The position numbers and the translations under genes were made by a program. A DNA stretch of 64,000 bases from JAHDVS01 sp964370985 (GTDB lineage Bacteria; Actinomycetota; Thermoleophilia; Gaiellales; Gaiellaceae): assembly GCA_964370985.1 (NCBI GenBank), contig CAYJLE010000011.1, positions 16,667-80,666 of the forward strand, in the 5' to 3' direction. The notes beneath the pieces are model-generated. The model searched no databases. It saw only the letters and a list, made by a program, of their open reading frames with translations, and was not told the DNA's origin. Shown piece by piece: positions 63,997 through 64,000 of this stretch. Position 1 is the first letter of the stretch. The number at the start of each line of letters is the position of its first letter.

Positions 63997-64000
63997 CTAC

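Overview
The window is a contiguous piece of a very GC-rich bacterial chromosome with tightly packed genes and many GTG starts plus a few TTG starts. Several families point to an actinobacterial lineage: a DUF2469-type protein, a DUF6636-type secreted protein, a CU044_5270-type protein paired with an ECF sigma factor, a DUF4081/GNAT protein, bacterial Ku, a CtpE-like P-type ATPase and a FadD15-like acyl-CoA synthetase. A deep-branching class such as Thermoleophilia is my best guess. That placement is inference, because there is no rRNA gene in the window.

Layout. 1-5.1 kb: the start of clpC, an AlkA-type glycosylase, a SnoaL-like protein, two small secreted proteins and a toxin-antitoxin pair bounded by repeats. 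5.1-8.2 kb: greA-lysS diverging from dus. 8.2-12.5 kb: a large cyclase/ATPase/peptide-binding-domain fusion and an SDR. 12.5-18.9 kb (minus strand): tilS-hpt-ftsH-folP-folB-folK-DUF2469-coaX, a tRNA-modification, purine-salvage, protease, folate and CoA cluster. 19-41 kb: mixed housekeeping and accessory genes. These include a P-type ATPase broken by one stop codon, nucleoside phosphorylase, lipid kinase, sirtuin, ECF sigma pair, VanW protein, MFS transporter, nitrilase-HAD pair, tRNA-Pro, Nif3, Ku, FadD, DacB and LigA. 41.1-41.8 kb: a VapBC-like pair with a palindromic operator. 41.8-62.6 kb (minus strand): the fused str, S10, spc and alpha ribosomal clusters, running from rpsL to truA. 62.7-64 kb: a GAF-GGDEF diguanylate cyclase divergent from rpsL.

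Three patterns run across the window. First, at least sixteen genes have a TANNNT hexamer exactly 6-7 nt before the start codon, which predicts widespread leaderless transcripts. Second, short near-perfect palindromes recur between genes, and two of them supply the TAG stop codons of tuf and rpsD. Third, ribosomal proteins S17, L22, S3 and L15 carry long low-complexity tails. Usual cluster members infA and folE are missing from their normal places. No CRISPR array, transposase, prophage or rRNA was seen, and no gene-free stretch exceeds 300 bases.
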